64,000 nucleotides of DNA, taken from contig NC_064039.1 in the NCBI RefSeq assembly GCF_932526225.1, forward strand, positions 9,938,139-10,002,138. The letters are read 5' to 3'. This document shows positions 15,501-25,747 of the stretch, piece by piece. The position numbers and the translations under genes were made by a program. Origin of the DNA: Nematostella vectensis (lineage: Eukaryota; Cnidaria; Anthozoa; Actiniaria; Edwardsiidae). The notes under the pieces are model-generated. The model made no database searches, had not been told where the DNA came from, and saw nothing but the letters and a program-made list of their open reading frames with translations. Position 1 is the stretch's first letter. Each line of letters starts with the position of its first letter.

Positions 15501-15560
15501 CCTTATAGTTTATGCCTGATCGGATATAAAAACTACGAAAGCCCATGAGGGCCACTCAAG
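12540..15560 (-). mobile_element. 5'-truncated CR1/Jockey-type non-LTR retrotransposon, decayed
   Basis: On the minus strand the element reads, in order: the end of an APE-type endonuclease (TWYRPPNSP at about 15410, LLGDLNCD at about 15310); a linker with HAPLCTKRVR and PWIYSDLKKLM; the reverse transcriptase, with VNNYRPISVTPIVAKIFERI, FLDLKKAFDTVDH, GIPQRTILGPLLFLLYINDL and the catalytic YADD; and the C-terminal region ending YSGAVLWNSLPPYLRQAES. It is broken by a stop after TQLIK at 15217, a TGA at about 13815 (SSLQ*GFRALHSTV), frameshifts between 12908 and 13115, and a minisatellite at 14358-14580. The N-terminal half of the endonuclease and any ORF1 are missing. The 3' UTR is AT-rich, to about 12540. 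Confidence 0.92.
14358..14580 (+). repeat. 31-bp minisatellite inside the LINE coding region
   Basis: The unit is GGAATCCGGAATCCATG plus AAAAAATGAGATAT, about 31 bp. There are four near-perfect copies, then shorter diverged ones (CTGCTGGAATCCGGAATCCA, CACATGGAATCCGGAATCCA, ACTAGGATCCGGAATCCAGA). It interrupts the LINE between the linker and reverse-transcriptase coding parts. Because 31 is not a multiple of 3, the same protein motif (GFRIP, WIPDS, MDSGF) appears in all three minus frames. Confidence 0.9.
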
Positions 15561-16198
15561 GTTTTCGTTAACAACATCTCACCTTTCGGTCACGACTTTG
15601 AACTATTTGCGTCACGACAACTCACTTTGAGTGTCACGACAAAGCACTATTTGAGTATCGCTTAAAACATTGCAGGTTTAGTTCACCATATCGCACTTTG
15701 TGTCTCAAAACATCGCACTTTGTGTCTTAAAAAACTCATCATTTTGCCTTTGCCGGGTACGGGTTGGTTTTCTTATCATTTACCCGTTGTTGTACTGCCG
15801 TGGCCCTAAAGCTCAGAAAAACATAAAACAGATGCAAGTACCTCTAGCTCGCCTTGCGGGACTAAGGCCCTAATGATAACTCTACATCGGAAGCCTCTCC
15901 TCCAAACTATAAATCACGGCATTTGACTTTGTTTATAACTTAGGCGGCTCATCGCATTAATACTAATAATATCTAACTTTTTTGAAAAATATTTACAGCA
16001 TTCCATAATGTCTTAGGCAACGACTCACAATTGACGCGGAAGAGGAAATAGATGGCATTATCATCGGCTGAGTGAATTCCTGTTGGAAACAATAGATGAT
16101 TAGAATATTTGTTACCTGTATTTTTGACAACGGCATTCATGGAAGCATCAGAGCGCACCACTGTGGCGACTTTTTTCCTATTGGAATGCGATGACACA
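15561..16198. other. Region between LINE and GH1 gene
   Basis: No gene is recognised. Short phrases recur at 15590-15725 (CACGACAA..CACTTTGAGTGTC, and ACATCGCACTTTGTGTCT twice), a weak local tandem repeat. The minus-strand frame at 15973-16197 has no recognisable domain. Confidence 0.4.
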
Positions 16199-16217
16199 AG
16201 AGATAAATGCGGACGGG

Positions 16218-16224
16218 TTTAAAA
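16218..16224 (+). promoter_or_regulatory. TATA-like element of the GH1 gene
   Basis: TTTAAAA lies 47 bp upstream of the GH1 ATG. It is conserved, with about 60 flanking bases, in the orphan copy at 11498-11626. Confidence 0.45.
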
Positions 16225-16270
16225 GATCACGCCACGGTGTCAAATAGCCTTGCACTGCACAACAAGCACT

Positions 16271-17878
16271 ATGGCTGTCGATGCACGGTCCGTGCTAGCT
16301 CTGTTGCTTATCTTGCAGCCTGCGCTCTCTTACAAGTCCGTGGACCCTGTTAGAGACAAGTTCGAGTATGGAACATTCCCAGCCGACTTTGAGTGGGGTT
16401 CAGCCACTTCAGCCTACCAAATCGAAGGCGCTTGGGACGTCGATGGAAAAGGATTGGGACTGTGGGACTACCTTACACACAGCCACCAATTCTCACATCT
16501 CTTCAAGAACCAAACAGGCGACGTGGCGTGTGATAGCTATCACAAGTACAAAGAAGATGTTCAATTGTTGAGAAACTTGGGCGTAAAGGCCTACCGTTTT
16601 TCCATATCATGGCCAAGAATTCTTCCCAAAGGGACAAAAGAGATTATCAACACCAAAGGGATCGAGTACTACAATAACCTGATCAACGAGCTACTGCACT
16701 ACAATATACAGCCAGTGGCGACGATTTACCATTGGGACTTACCCGTGCCTTTCCGAATGGCAGGAAGTTGGACTAACTCGAGCATCATTGAGCACTTTAA
16801 CGACTACGCCGAGATCTGCTTTAAAAACTTCGGAGACCGAGTGAAAAAATGGATCACGATTAACGAGCCTGCGATCGAGTTGCTATTTATGAAGACGCAT
16901 TGGGCCCCACCCGCTAGCTCCCGCGAGCAATACCTAGCCGGGCATAATCTCCTACTCGCTCACGCTAAAGTGTACCACACCTATAACAACACATACAAGG
17001 CAACGCAAAAGGGCAAGATATCGATCTCGTTGAACGGCCAAGGGGCGGAGCCTTTGACCGACAGTCAGGCTGACAAGGAAGCCGCTGACCGGTACATGCA
17101 GTTCTACGTCGGTCACTTCGCGGTGCCGATATATGTGAGCGGTGATTACCCCGAGATTATGAAGACGCTGATAGCCAATAAGAGCGCGGCGGTTGGAATC
17201 CAATCCCGACTTCCGGAATTCACTGAGGAACAGAAAAAGATGATTAAAGGAACGGCCGATTACTTCGCTACAAATCACTACTCTTCTGACCTGGTCCAAC
17301 ATCATGATTTCTACAACGGGGCAAAAACACCCCAAGAAATGTGGACCGATGGAAACTATGTCCTCAAGGGTGACCCAAACTGGAATCGGACCGCGTTCAA
17401 CTGGGCGGTGGTCCCTTGGGGGCTACGCAAATTCCTGAAATACTTCAAGGACAATTACGGCGACCCCGAGGTGATTATCACGGAGAATGGGTGCTCTGCG
17501 CCCGGGGAGTACCTGAAGACCGTGCCGGAGCGACTCGAGGACGACTTCCGCGTCGATTTCTTCAATAGATACATAAACGAGGTTTATAAGGCGTACAAGT
17601 TAGACGGGGTGAAGGTGAAAGGGTACTACGCGTGGTCATTGATGGATAATTTCGAATGGTTTCAGGGGTATAACATGCCATTTGGTATTCACTTTGTTAA
17701 CTTTACGGATCCTAACCGGCCACGCTTACCAAAGAAGTCAGCGATATTTTATAAGAAGCTAGTTGCTCAAAACGGGTTCCCAGGCCCCTCAGCCGCTCAC
17801 TCATTGGCAACCAGTAGAGCAAAGCTTGAGGGGGGCCTTGTCATCATCTCGCTGATTTTGTGTGTGTTTTTGAGCTAA
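16271..17878 (+). CDS. Intronless GH1 family beta-glycosidase (lactase/klotho-like), secreted or GPI-anchored
   Basis: A retaining beta-glycosidase of family GH1, expected to hydrolyse beta-glucosides or beta-galactosides outside the cell. It has 535 residues from the ATG at 16271; an in-frame TTG 21 nt earlier is not a likely start. Residues 1-20 are a signal peptide (SVLALLLILQPALS). Family hallmarks are EWGSATSAYQIEGAW (41-55), the acid/base Glu199 in ITINEP, the nucleophile Glu405 in IITENG, and the substrate-contact WSLMDNFEW (455-463). The C-terminal residues 521-535 are hydrophobic (GGLVIISLILCVFLS) after a small-residue stretch, as in a GPI signal. One domain of normal length, with no introns or frame breaks. 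Animal GH1 genes usually have introns, so a retrocopy or another origin is possible. A broken 5' duplicate lies 4.7 kb upstream. Confidence 0.95.
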   Translation: MAVDARSVLALLLILQPALSYKSVDPVRDKFEYGTFPADFEWGSATSAYQIEGAWDVDGKGLGLWDYLTHSHQFSHLFKNQTGDVACDSYHKYKEDVQLLRNLGVKAYRFSISWPRILPKGTKEIINTKGIEYYNNLINELLHYNIQPVATIYHWDLPVPFRMAGSWTNSSIIEHFNDYAEICFKNFGDRVKKWITINEPAIELLFMKTHWAPPASSREQYLAGHNLLLAHAKVYHTYNNTYKATQKGKISISLNGQGAEPLTDSQADKEAADRYMQFYVGHFAVPIYVSGDYPEIMKTLIANKSAAVGIQSRLPEFTEEQKKMIKGTADYFATNHYSSDLVQHHDFYNGAKTPQEMWTDGNYVLKGDPNWNRTAFNWAVVPWGLRKFLKYFKDNYGDPEVIITENGCSAPGEYLKTVPERLEDDFRVDFFNRYINEVYKAYKLDGVKVKGYYAWSLMDNFEWFQGYNMPFGIHFVNFTDPNRPRLPKKSAIFYKKLVAQNGFPGPSAAHSLATSRAKLEGGLVIISLILCVFLS

Positions 17879-20001
17879 GAAAGTATCCCCGAACTAATAT
17901 CTATTTTACACTGCATTTTTACTAACTTGGTAACCGTTTCAGAATATTTGTTAGTCTTCTATTTTACAATAGTCAATATTTGATAGACTTATGTAAATTT
18001 GGCAGTAAGATCCCTCACTGGATACTGCAGCGTTGCCTGTGTGATTCAGTATATTTTCACAGGAGATCTGTTTGCCTTTGGTCCCTTTCCCCCCTATATT
18101 TTGAAGTCTAGAGAGGTGATTTTGTTTTGATTTATTTTCAATAAAAAAAGTTAAACTCATCTGAGAGAAGCTTATTATGGACCACCGAACTCGCACGCGA
18201 GCTCATGTAAGCCCTAGGTTTCATTCGCTCTCTAATTAATTTCAACCTTCATTTTCTAAGCATCAATTAGAGACATTAGGGGCGCTTGTTGCATGTTTTC
18301 AAGTGTAATATTCTTCAAGCGCCTAAACCCTTTCCTTGATCCGCTACTGCACTTCGCAGAAGCAAGTTTCTTTTATCCTCTTGTGAATGAAAGCAAAAAA
18401 AAAAAATGGCATGAAATTTTCCCATTCTCAATATATGAGCTCAACATTTCGCATACAAGGCGTTCATCTGACCAAAAGCTTAATTCCAAATTTTTAAGAA
18501 ATTTAGAAGATATTCAATTTAGATATAAGCGAGGAAAGTTGGCTTAATCTCTGATCAGAGCCCGACTTCTCCCTAAAAACGAGTAGAATTCATACTTTTA
18601 ACATTTGAAAATTCCACTTCAAGCCTTATTATCTCGAAGACGAATCCATTAGAAAAATACTTTTTGTTGGTTTACATAACATAAGGAACCTCTATGCATA
18701 AATACAAGCTTACCGAAGTTAACTAGACCTTATTTTGGGAAAACTTGCCATTTTTTTTCTCTGTCCTTGCAAGAGACCATGATCTCTTGGTCCTTGTGAA
18801 TATTAAAGCTATAAGCGTGTACACAGGGGGTGCGCAGGGTGTCGCGCACCCCTCTTTTGTGCCATAAAGTGGGAAATTTCTTATTCTCTTATTAATAAGG
18901 AACCTACAAATACTATGCTTCTTTCCATATGATACCTATGACCAGGGGCGGCGGAAGGGGAGGGGCAGGGGGGGGGGATTCTGAGCGGATGTTTCTTTAT
19001 ATATTAACGTCTTTTTAAACCAACGGGTTTCAAGCGGTATATATGCAACTGACAACAAATTTGTTGAACAGTTTAAAATCCCAGCGTTCTTATAAATAGG
19101 ATTTGGAACCACCTCCCACCCCTCCCCCCCCAACTCCCCCCCCCCCCCCCCCCCCTTACTTATGGGACCACTCCGCCGCCCGTGAGCTAAGCCGCTAAAG
19201 TTGAACCTAAACGATTTTAGCTACAACAGCTGAAAAACGGGACAGCATCTGGTGTACACAACCCAGACCGCATCCCTCTTTCTGCCCTGGTCTCTGAGCC
19301 TCGACATTCTGACGCTAGCTGCGAAAAGCTAGAGCCTCCGATTTTGAGTAAGCGGTAATTATTAGAATGTTAATATCCCATGTTCCACTGCGAGCTACGC
19401 TGTGTCCGAGAGAGACTGGGGACCAATAGCAAAACAAGAAGGAAGAACAAAAATAGGAAATATCTGAAATACTTACTCTGTGCACCTTTCTTCCCTTTCC
19501 TTCTTCAAGGTTAGTTATACATACAAATGTGTGAAGTCTTACTATCTCGAATTTTGTGTGTGTGTTTTAGATGTAAGGAGTAGGTTTTCGTACCACTACA
19601 GACTTTACACGTAAACGTTCGATAACGCCGAATGACTAAGAGAAGCTCGACGAGAAAGTGTTTATCCAACATAAGCTTGCTCGGTATTATTTTTGAAAAC
19701 CAGTATGAATATTAATTGTATATTTTCCAATATTATTCAATCTGAACTGTCTCTTCGGTACAAAATCCCAAAAGGAATTGTTTTTTATGATGAAACATGG
19801 CGCATGATAATAAAATGTAAAAGCTTAGATTTGTGTCACAAAGGACGTCGAATGTCTCAATTTAATCTCGCATCTGAAAAAAAAATACAAACAGGAAATA
19901 CTCTTAGCATGGTGCTACATAAATAAGCCAGTATTGAATTAACCATGAATTTTATTGACTTCAGTTAGTTGAGGTGAGAGCGGTGGTCATTTCTACACAA
20001 C
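17879..20001. other. Intergenic region downstream of GH1
   Basis: AATAAA at 18140-18145 is a plausible GH1 polyadenylation signal. A dispersed repeat occupies about 18815-18945. Homopolymer G and C runs lie at 18965-18980 and 19125-19155. No further gene is supported before the SPT2 start codon at 20002. Confidence 0.5.
18815..18945 (+). repeat. Dispersed repeat, 'GTACCCAGG' family, copy 3
   Basis: Contains GGGGGTGCGCAGGGTG, a segment ending CTACAAATACTATGCTTC and TCCATATGATACCTATGA, all shared with copy 2 at 5428-5565. Confidence 0.6.
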
Positions 20002-22570
20002 ATGAATTTTGAAGAGCTAATGAGACATGCTGCTGATAACAAGAATAATGCCATTCGACAGGTAAGACTTATAGTGCATTCAAAAGCGTAACTAGAAATA
20101 ACAGGTTACAACCTATCCCCTTGAAAATATGTCGCAAAATGGATAAGATGAATACATTTATTATACAGCAACTAAGATACATCTACTTGTATAAATGGTT
20201 AACTTTTTTACTCTGTTTGCTTGGGGCTTGCAGAAACATATTGAGCCTCAATGTTTTATTGTTTTATTGACCATGAGCTTTAGTTTTGGTCAATAAAATG
20301 ATTGAAAAATGATCTGGTCCATAAATTCACATACAACCCACACACTTGAGCAATAAGGGGTATAATGGAATAAAAATTATAGTGCCTAGTCCAAAGAAAT
20401 CTAGAAATGAGATGAAGTTAAAAATCAGAGTGCCTGACTATCATCATTCTGCTTGTTATTAGTTCTTTGTCATCTTCTAACTGAAGAAATCTTCTTTTCT
20501 TGTCTCTAGCAACAGAAGATGGGAAGAGCACATAAAGATAATAGGGGTCCAGTCTCAAGCTCTGCTGTTCAAGCTTTCCTCAAGAAGAAGGAAGAGGAAA
20601 AGAAAAGACAACAAGGTACCCATTAAGAAACATTATTTAAACTTGCTTTATTTAATCTTGCTTTTTTTGAATTATAAAGGCATTGATATAGCTTTTTGCT
20701 GAAGGGGGGTTCCAGACTCACAGATACAAATACCTAAGAAGGCAGTTTTATTGATATATTTGTACCAATCAGGGTGTTTCCCAAGAAGGAAATCATTTTT
20801 TACTTTATGCTAGTCTTTTTTTCTGGGCACAAAAAAGGTGACAAAAGAGATTTCACTTATTTTCACAATTCCCTTTGGCAGACTACTAGACTGGCCACCT
20901 CCACTTAATATACTCTCCTCTAAGTATATGTACACATCTCTCAACTCCCAAGGGTGTAAATTTCAGACTGTCCACTAACTTTTCTTTACTTGATAGCTGA
21001 AGCAGAGGCAGCACGTCGAGCTCGAATTCAAGCTAGATTAGAAGAATCTACTAAAAAGCCGACAAAGAAAAGAAATCCCCAGGACAATAAAGCATCTTGT
21101 GATTCAGACAAAAAAACACTAATCAAAAACTCAAGGGAAGTGCAAGAGCATTTACCCAGAAAGATCCCCAAGAAATCCTCAACTCCGCAACAAGGGGGGA
21201 AATCACAAGAAATAATTAATTCAAAACCAGATGTGAGTCAAACTCGGAAGGTCCCAAATTTAGCAACAAATTCAAAACTTAATAACAAAACAGGGTCGAA
21301 GGCATCAGATCAACAAAGTGTTACACCTAAAAAACCTAGTGTTGAATGCAAGAATTCTAAGTTAAAAAAACTACCTGCAAAACCTGTAGACTTTAAAGAT
21401 CTCCTCGCACTAGCAGAGCAGAATAAGTCTGGTCAAAGAAAGATGGAGGCCCCTCCAATGAAAGAAGAGAAAACTAAAAAATCAGTGCCTACTGAACCAA
21501 TAAAAGATAGAAGTTCTGTCTCAAGACAGAGTACACATGGAGAAGTGATACAAAACAATAAGGCACAAAGCATTAGACAGGGAGTGAAACGAAATCATGT
21601 GGAGGCCAGTAAAAGCAATAGACCTCCTGCCCCTGAAAGGACAAAGAAGAAACAAGAAGCAAGGATGACTATTCAAACAGAGACAATTTCAAACACTTTG
21701 ACAACTTGTCCGGAAACATCAGGTGGACCAGTAAGAGGGACATGTAGGGACTTTGCCAGACAAGGGCTGCCCACAAGTCGGCTGTCTGGGCCTCCATCTG
21801 GTATGAGGAGGTACCAGGAGCCGCAGTATGAGGACTATGATGACTATGATGATGATGATGATGATGATGATTTTATTGATGATGGTGGTGATGAGGCCGA
21901 TGTGTCATCCTACATTAGGGAGATTTTCGGATATGATAAACGGAAGTGAGTATAGGGATGCATCTTAGATGTTAGAGCTTTAAATGGGGGTGGTGGTGGT
22001 AGGATTCCCTCAACAAAAAAAATCAAGTATCCACACAACACCTTAAACTAAAAAGCAAAAACAAAAAATAGTGATCTTTTGGCAGCATTACACATTTTTT
22101 CTGTATTTTTGTCCATTTTTTCTATGCAGACGATTTGAATTATTTTTTAAATTTGTTAGATTCAAGGATGAAGACTTTGATGATAGAAGCATGGAAGTTA
22201 GCTATAGACAGATTGAAAAAGAAGAAGCGAGAAGGTAACCTACTTTTTTTCTCTTATATTTTGTTTCTAAAAACTTATGAGGCCCTAATTCTAATCCTTT
22301 ATCATCAAATTTGTTTTTTTTTTTCATACAAATATTTTTATAATATTACACTTTGTTTCTGCATTCAATAGAATACCAAAAATTACTGTGATTGAATGAC
22401 ATGATGGCCAAGTGCCTTATGTTTATTCATATTTATTCATATTTTTTCTTCCATGATATTTTCGTTTCAGCTCAAAGATAGCAAAACTTGAGGATGAAAT
22501 AGAATTCCTGAAGGAGCAGGCGGAATTGAAGAAACAGAAAGCTGCGTTAATGAAAAAGCGCAAGAAATAG
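20002..22570 (+). CDS. SPTY2D1: SPT2 homologue (SPTY2D1), histone H3-H4 chaperone
   Basis: SPT2 binds H3-H4 tetramers and helps keep nucleosomes in place during transcription. Five exons join in frame: 20002-20061, 20510-20615, 20997-21945, 22160-22234, 22471-22570 (1290 nt, 429 residues). All introns are GT-AG. The start MNFEELMRHAADNKN matches the conserved SPT2 N terminus. The middle is long, basic and disordered. An Asp-rich run (DDYDDDDDDDD) near residue 295 precedes the C-terminal SPT2 domain, which begins SSYIREIFGYDK and ends in a Lys-rich coiled coil (KLEDEIEFLKEQAELKKQKA). The order and the acidic stretch before the H3-H4-binding domain are those of the family. It is slightly shorter than vertebrate SPTY2D1. 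No frame damage is seen. Confidence 0.93.
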
Positions 22571-23480
22571 AGGAAATAGAAAAAGATGATATTATGAAAT
22601 GTATTTTTCAGATTCTACAGTAGTTTATTATTTCATGTGGCTTTGAAACAAAGTCTATAATCCTTTGAGAATGTTTCTTGTGGAGCTCTCTGCTTTTTCA
22701 GAATCCCTTTTTTTAGCTTTAAAAGTGAAGATGACATTATTTTGAGAGGCTTGTTTTTTTTGTCACAACCCAAAATCCTTATAGATATAACATCAACAAC
22801 AATGAATGAGTTACTTTATCACAAAACTGATTGAATGACTCATTAGCACACTTGAATAATCATTCTTTATCGCAAGTATTGGGTGTCGGTCATAGATGTA
22901 GCCTAGATTTGCCATGTGTGCACATGCAAAGGGGTCTGATATTTCATGATCTTTTTAAATAAAATTCCTGATGTGATGGGAGAGGAGGTTGGGCATGGGG
23001 TGTGTGTGCATACCATTAGAAATAAAAGACATAGTACGACTATAAAGACTACAGACAAGCTAAAGAGAAACTAGGTGGTCTACGTAGGGACGGTGCTGGT
23101 AAGGAAATAAACCAACACAAGGTTAAAATGGTATACTTAACGCCTCTGTTAGTAGTCTCGCCGACCTCCTCAAAAATTAGCATATTCCCAATAAAAAAAA
23201 CAAAGCATAAAAACAAAGTCATTAGTTGTATTTTCAGGACTTTCTATGAACACATCAGACAATATTGCACTAAATGCTTTTTATTTTAAGTAATAATCAT
23301 AATCCTCTAGTTACTTAGGAATTAATTTTTTTTTATTCTAAGGGTCAGGCACAAGTTTGCGTGTCATTGTTCGAATAGGTGAAAATATGATTTTTTGCAG
23401 TAGGTTAATAGGTGCAGAAGTATAACGTGAAGGAATTAACTTAAAAAATATTCACGTGATAATACTGTTCGTGGATACTT
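22571..23480. other. 3' flank of SPTY2D1
   Basis: AATAAA at 22958-22963 is a plausible polyadenylation signal for the SPT2 gene. Nothing else gene-like is seen. Confidence 0.5.
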
Positions 23481-24850
23481 TGCTGAAGGCGACAGAGCTG
23501 AGGCCTGTGGCTTCATCTTCATATCAGCACTCTTAGCAGAGTAGTTTTAGTCCTTCCATGTAACCCATTTTATCCCGTCGGCAAAGGATGCGTGGTGGCC
23601 ATGATGGTACATGCCAGTTAGCCAAGTGGCAGATCCTATACCACACCAAGCACCTTTGTATACCGCAGCACAGCTATCGCCATACAGGTCATTATCTCTG
23701 TCTTTTGTGTTGAAAGACATGACACTAGAAACGCTCAGGGAATCGCCCGCCGTACCTAAAAAAATAAAAGAAATTAAACAATTCACTGTCAGTCTGTGTC
23801 TGTCTGTCCGGCACTGTAGATCAATTAACATTGACCGGAAAACGCCCCAACGCTAAGCTGGTACATGCTTCTCTCGGCCGACACGGCGAAGTAAGCATAG
23901 TCTGCTCCCTGTGGTACCCTCCAGGTCCACGAGAAGACGAATGCGTGTCTGATTCGTCAGCTGGTGGATTTTACCCAGTCCGAGCCAGAACTCTCCGTTC
24001 AGATTTCCAAAGCTGTGCTGGTAATCGTTCCAGGTTCAAAAGAAGTCGACTGAGCCGTCCATGCGCCGCTGAAACACAGGCCAACCCCCACCGGATGTGC
24101 TTTGATCGCAGTACACCTGACACCGGGGAAATGCGTAGTCGCGACGTCATGTTTCTGATCAGCGGCATTGCCCATTAGGCATTTCACATCGGAGCGATCT
24201 AAAAATCGACCACGTCCCCTAAGCTTACTCTATATATACGCGTTAGCTACAGTATGTCTTTTGTTTCGCAAAAAAACAAAAACATTTACTATTATATTTA
24301 TATTAGATTATGTTGATTAATGAATTTAATTTAATTGCATTTAGTTTTTTAACTTTTATCTCCGCAAAACTTAAATTTCTTGATGCTTTTTAGTTGCTCT
24401 TGATAATAGGGCGGGCTGAGTTACCTTGAATGGTGGGAAGTTTCAGTCGCCGTCCGCGTCAATTATATACACTCTACTGGCCTTTCCGCCACATTTCAAG
24501 ACTTGCAGACAGTTCCTGGGTACTGCGCATACAATAACAATTATGTACTTTTGATCTCTTGCTAGATGTTGAACTAGGGAGAGTCAACAAAGCCAACAAT
24601 GAGTCTATTTCGTAAATGTAAAAGATTCTCTTGCTTACCGTTCAGGCAGACGGGTTCTGATCCACCACGATTGCAAGAATCAATTTTCTTTTCCAGTACA
24701 GCGAGTGGAGTCTCGATTCGACGCAACGACTCACTTGTGGCATCTCTTTTAGAAAGAGATACATCGCCAGAACGGGCGCTGGTGCATTTCACGAGCATGT
24801 AAAACAGGGAAAGAACTAGGAACACAAACTCCGACCTTATTGCTTGCTTG
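23480..24850 (-). pseudogene. Fibrinogen-related domain (FReD) protein pseudogene, three exons
   Basis: The minus strand reads as a secreted fibrinogen-C-domain lectin of the ficolin/tenascin type. Exon a (about 24850-24639) has a hydrophobic leader (EFVFLVLSLFYMLVKCTSA) and a Cys-bearing spacer ending in PVCLNG at a GTAAGC donor. Exon b (about 24116-23836) has [20 protein letters not shown] and GEFWLGLGKIHQLT. Exon c (23755 onward) has MSFNTKDRDND, CAAVYKGAWC and YHHGHHASFADGIKW. Damage: the expected leader ATG reads ATA, there is a TGA at 24036-24038 inside exon b (FF*TWNDY), a one-base frameshift near 23890 before DYAYFAVSAE, and a TAA at 23547-23549 before NYSAKSADMKMKP. Several independent lesions make it a pseudogene; sequencing error is unlikely to explain all of them. 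Confidence 0.85.
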
Positions 24851-24857
24851 CTTGTTC

Positions 24858-25023
24858 GTAGCTCGGAATTTGGCTGTTCTGAAAGGGGACGAGTAAAGCG
24901 TTTTTGTGAAATGTTGTCAATAAAATTAAGGCATGTTCTAAGTTTTAAGGAAATTTTATTTACAACATTCCACAAAAAACTCTTCACTCGTCCCCTCTCA
25001 GATTGGCCGAATTCCGAGCTACT
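24858..25023. mobile_element. Palindromic MITE (166 bp)
   Basis: Nearly the whole element is two inverted arms that start GTAGCTCGGAATT and end AATTCCGAGCTAC, with ACAACATT and GACGAGT shared internally. A further single arm of the same sequence lies at about 25350-25447. The full element overlaps the 5' end of the FReD pseudogene region. Confidence 0.8.
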
Positions 25024-25349
25024 CGTCCAACGGCGTCGGTCAAGGATGCTTGTGGCTACTTTCTCGTTTTAAATACGGCTAGTGGCCAGGGAAAATAGTT
25101 TAGCTCGGATGTTTTGCCACAAATCGAATGTAAGTGAACCCTGGCATAGGTCTGCGAGATAAAAATATTTTGTTTGTTGTTTTTTCCTCTCGAATTTCTA
25201 CGATATTTGAGTGCTACCGAAAATGGCGCCTCCAACCTTGTTTCTTTCCTTAGTAGGGAGAGAGAAGTCATAAATTCCGTTAAGAACCCCCCCCCCCCCA
25301 AAAAAAAAAAAAAAAAAAATCGTGTATTACACGTGAATTTGACAACAAC

Positions 25350-25447
25350 AAGGCATCTTCTGAGTTTTAAGGCAATTTTATTGACAACATTTCACACAAA
25401 AAACGCTTCACCCGTCCCTCTCAGAACAGCCGAATTCCGAGCTACGA
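25350..25447. mobile_element. Solo arm of the same MITE family
   Basis: The sequence from TTTTAAGGCAATTTTATT to CCGAATTCCGAGCTAC matches the right arm of the element at 24858-25023, with no left arm adjacent. Its flank (GATGAACAAGCAACC) mirrors the left flank of the full copy. Confidence 0.7.
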
Positions 25448-25603
25448 TGAACAAGCAACCATTGCCTGGGTTACCTGTGGTTTTTGAAACAAAAATGGTT
25501 TCCTCTTTTTGTCGAACCCCTTTTTTGTAAGCATTTCATAAACATTTAAAAAAATATTCTTTAGAGACACGTAGAAGGCTTCGACTCTCATTTCATTGAG
25601 CGT

Positions 25604-25662
25604 TTTGGCCTTTTTTTTGTGCCTTGGCCTTTTTTTTGCGCCTTGGCCTTTTTTTTGCGCCG
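25604..25662 (+). repeat. Three 20-bp tandem repeats just upstream of NUP107
   Basis: The unit is close to CCTTGGCCTTTTTTTTGCG, three times, ending about 85 bp before the NUP107 start codon. This places it in the promoter or 5' UTR. Confidence 0.7.
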
Positions 25663-25747
25663 TGAGGTAACTTTTCTACTAATTTGCTGGCCCTCCTGTG
25701 TTACGCGTCCTGATTGGCTGAGCAGTCAGGACGAGCAGAAGATCAAA

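Noticed and set aside
16952-17335. 127-codon minus frame within GH1
   Set aside because: Antisense shadow of the GH1 coding sequence.
17951-18196. 81-codon minus frame downstream of GH1
   Set aside because: It overlaps the GH1 3' UTR and has no recognisable domain.
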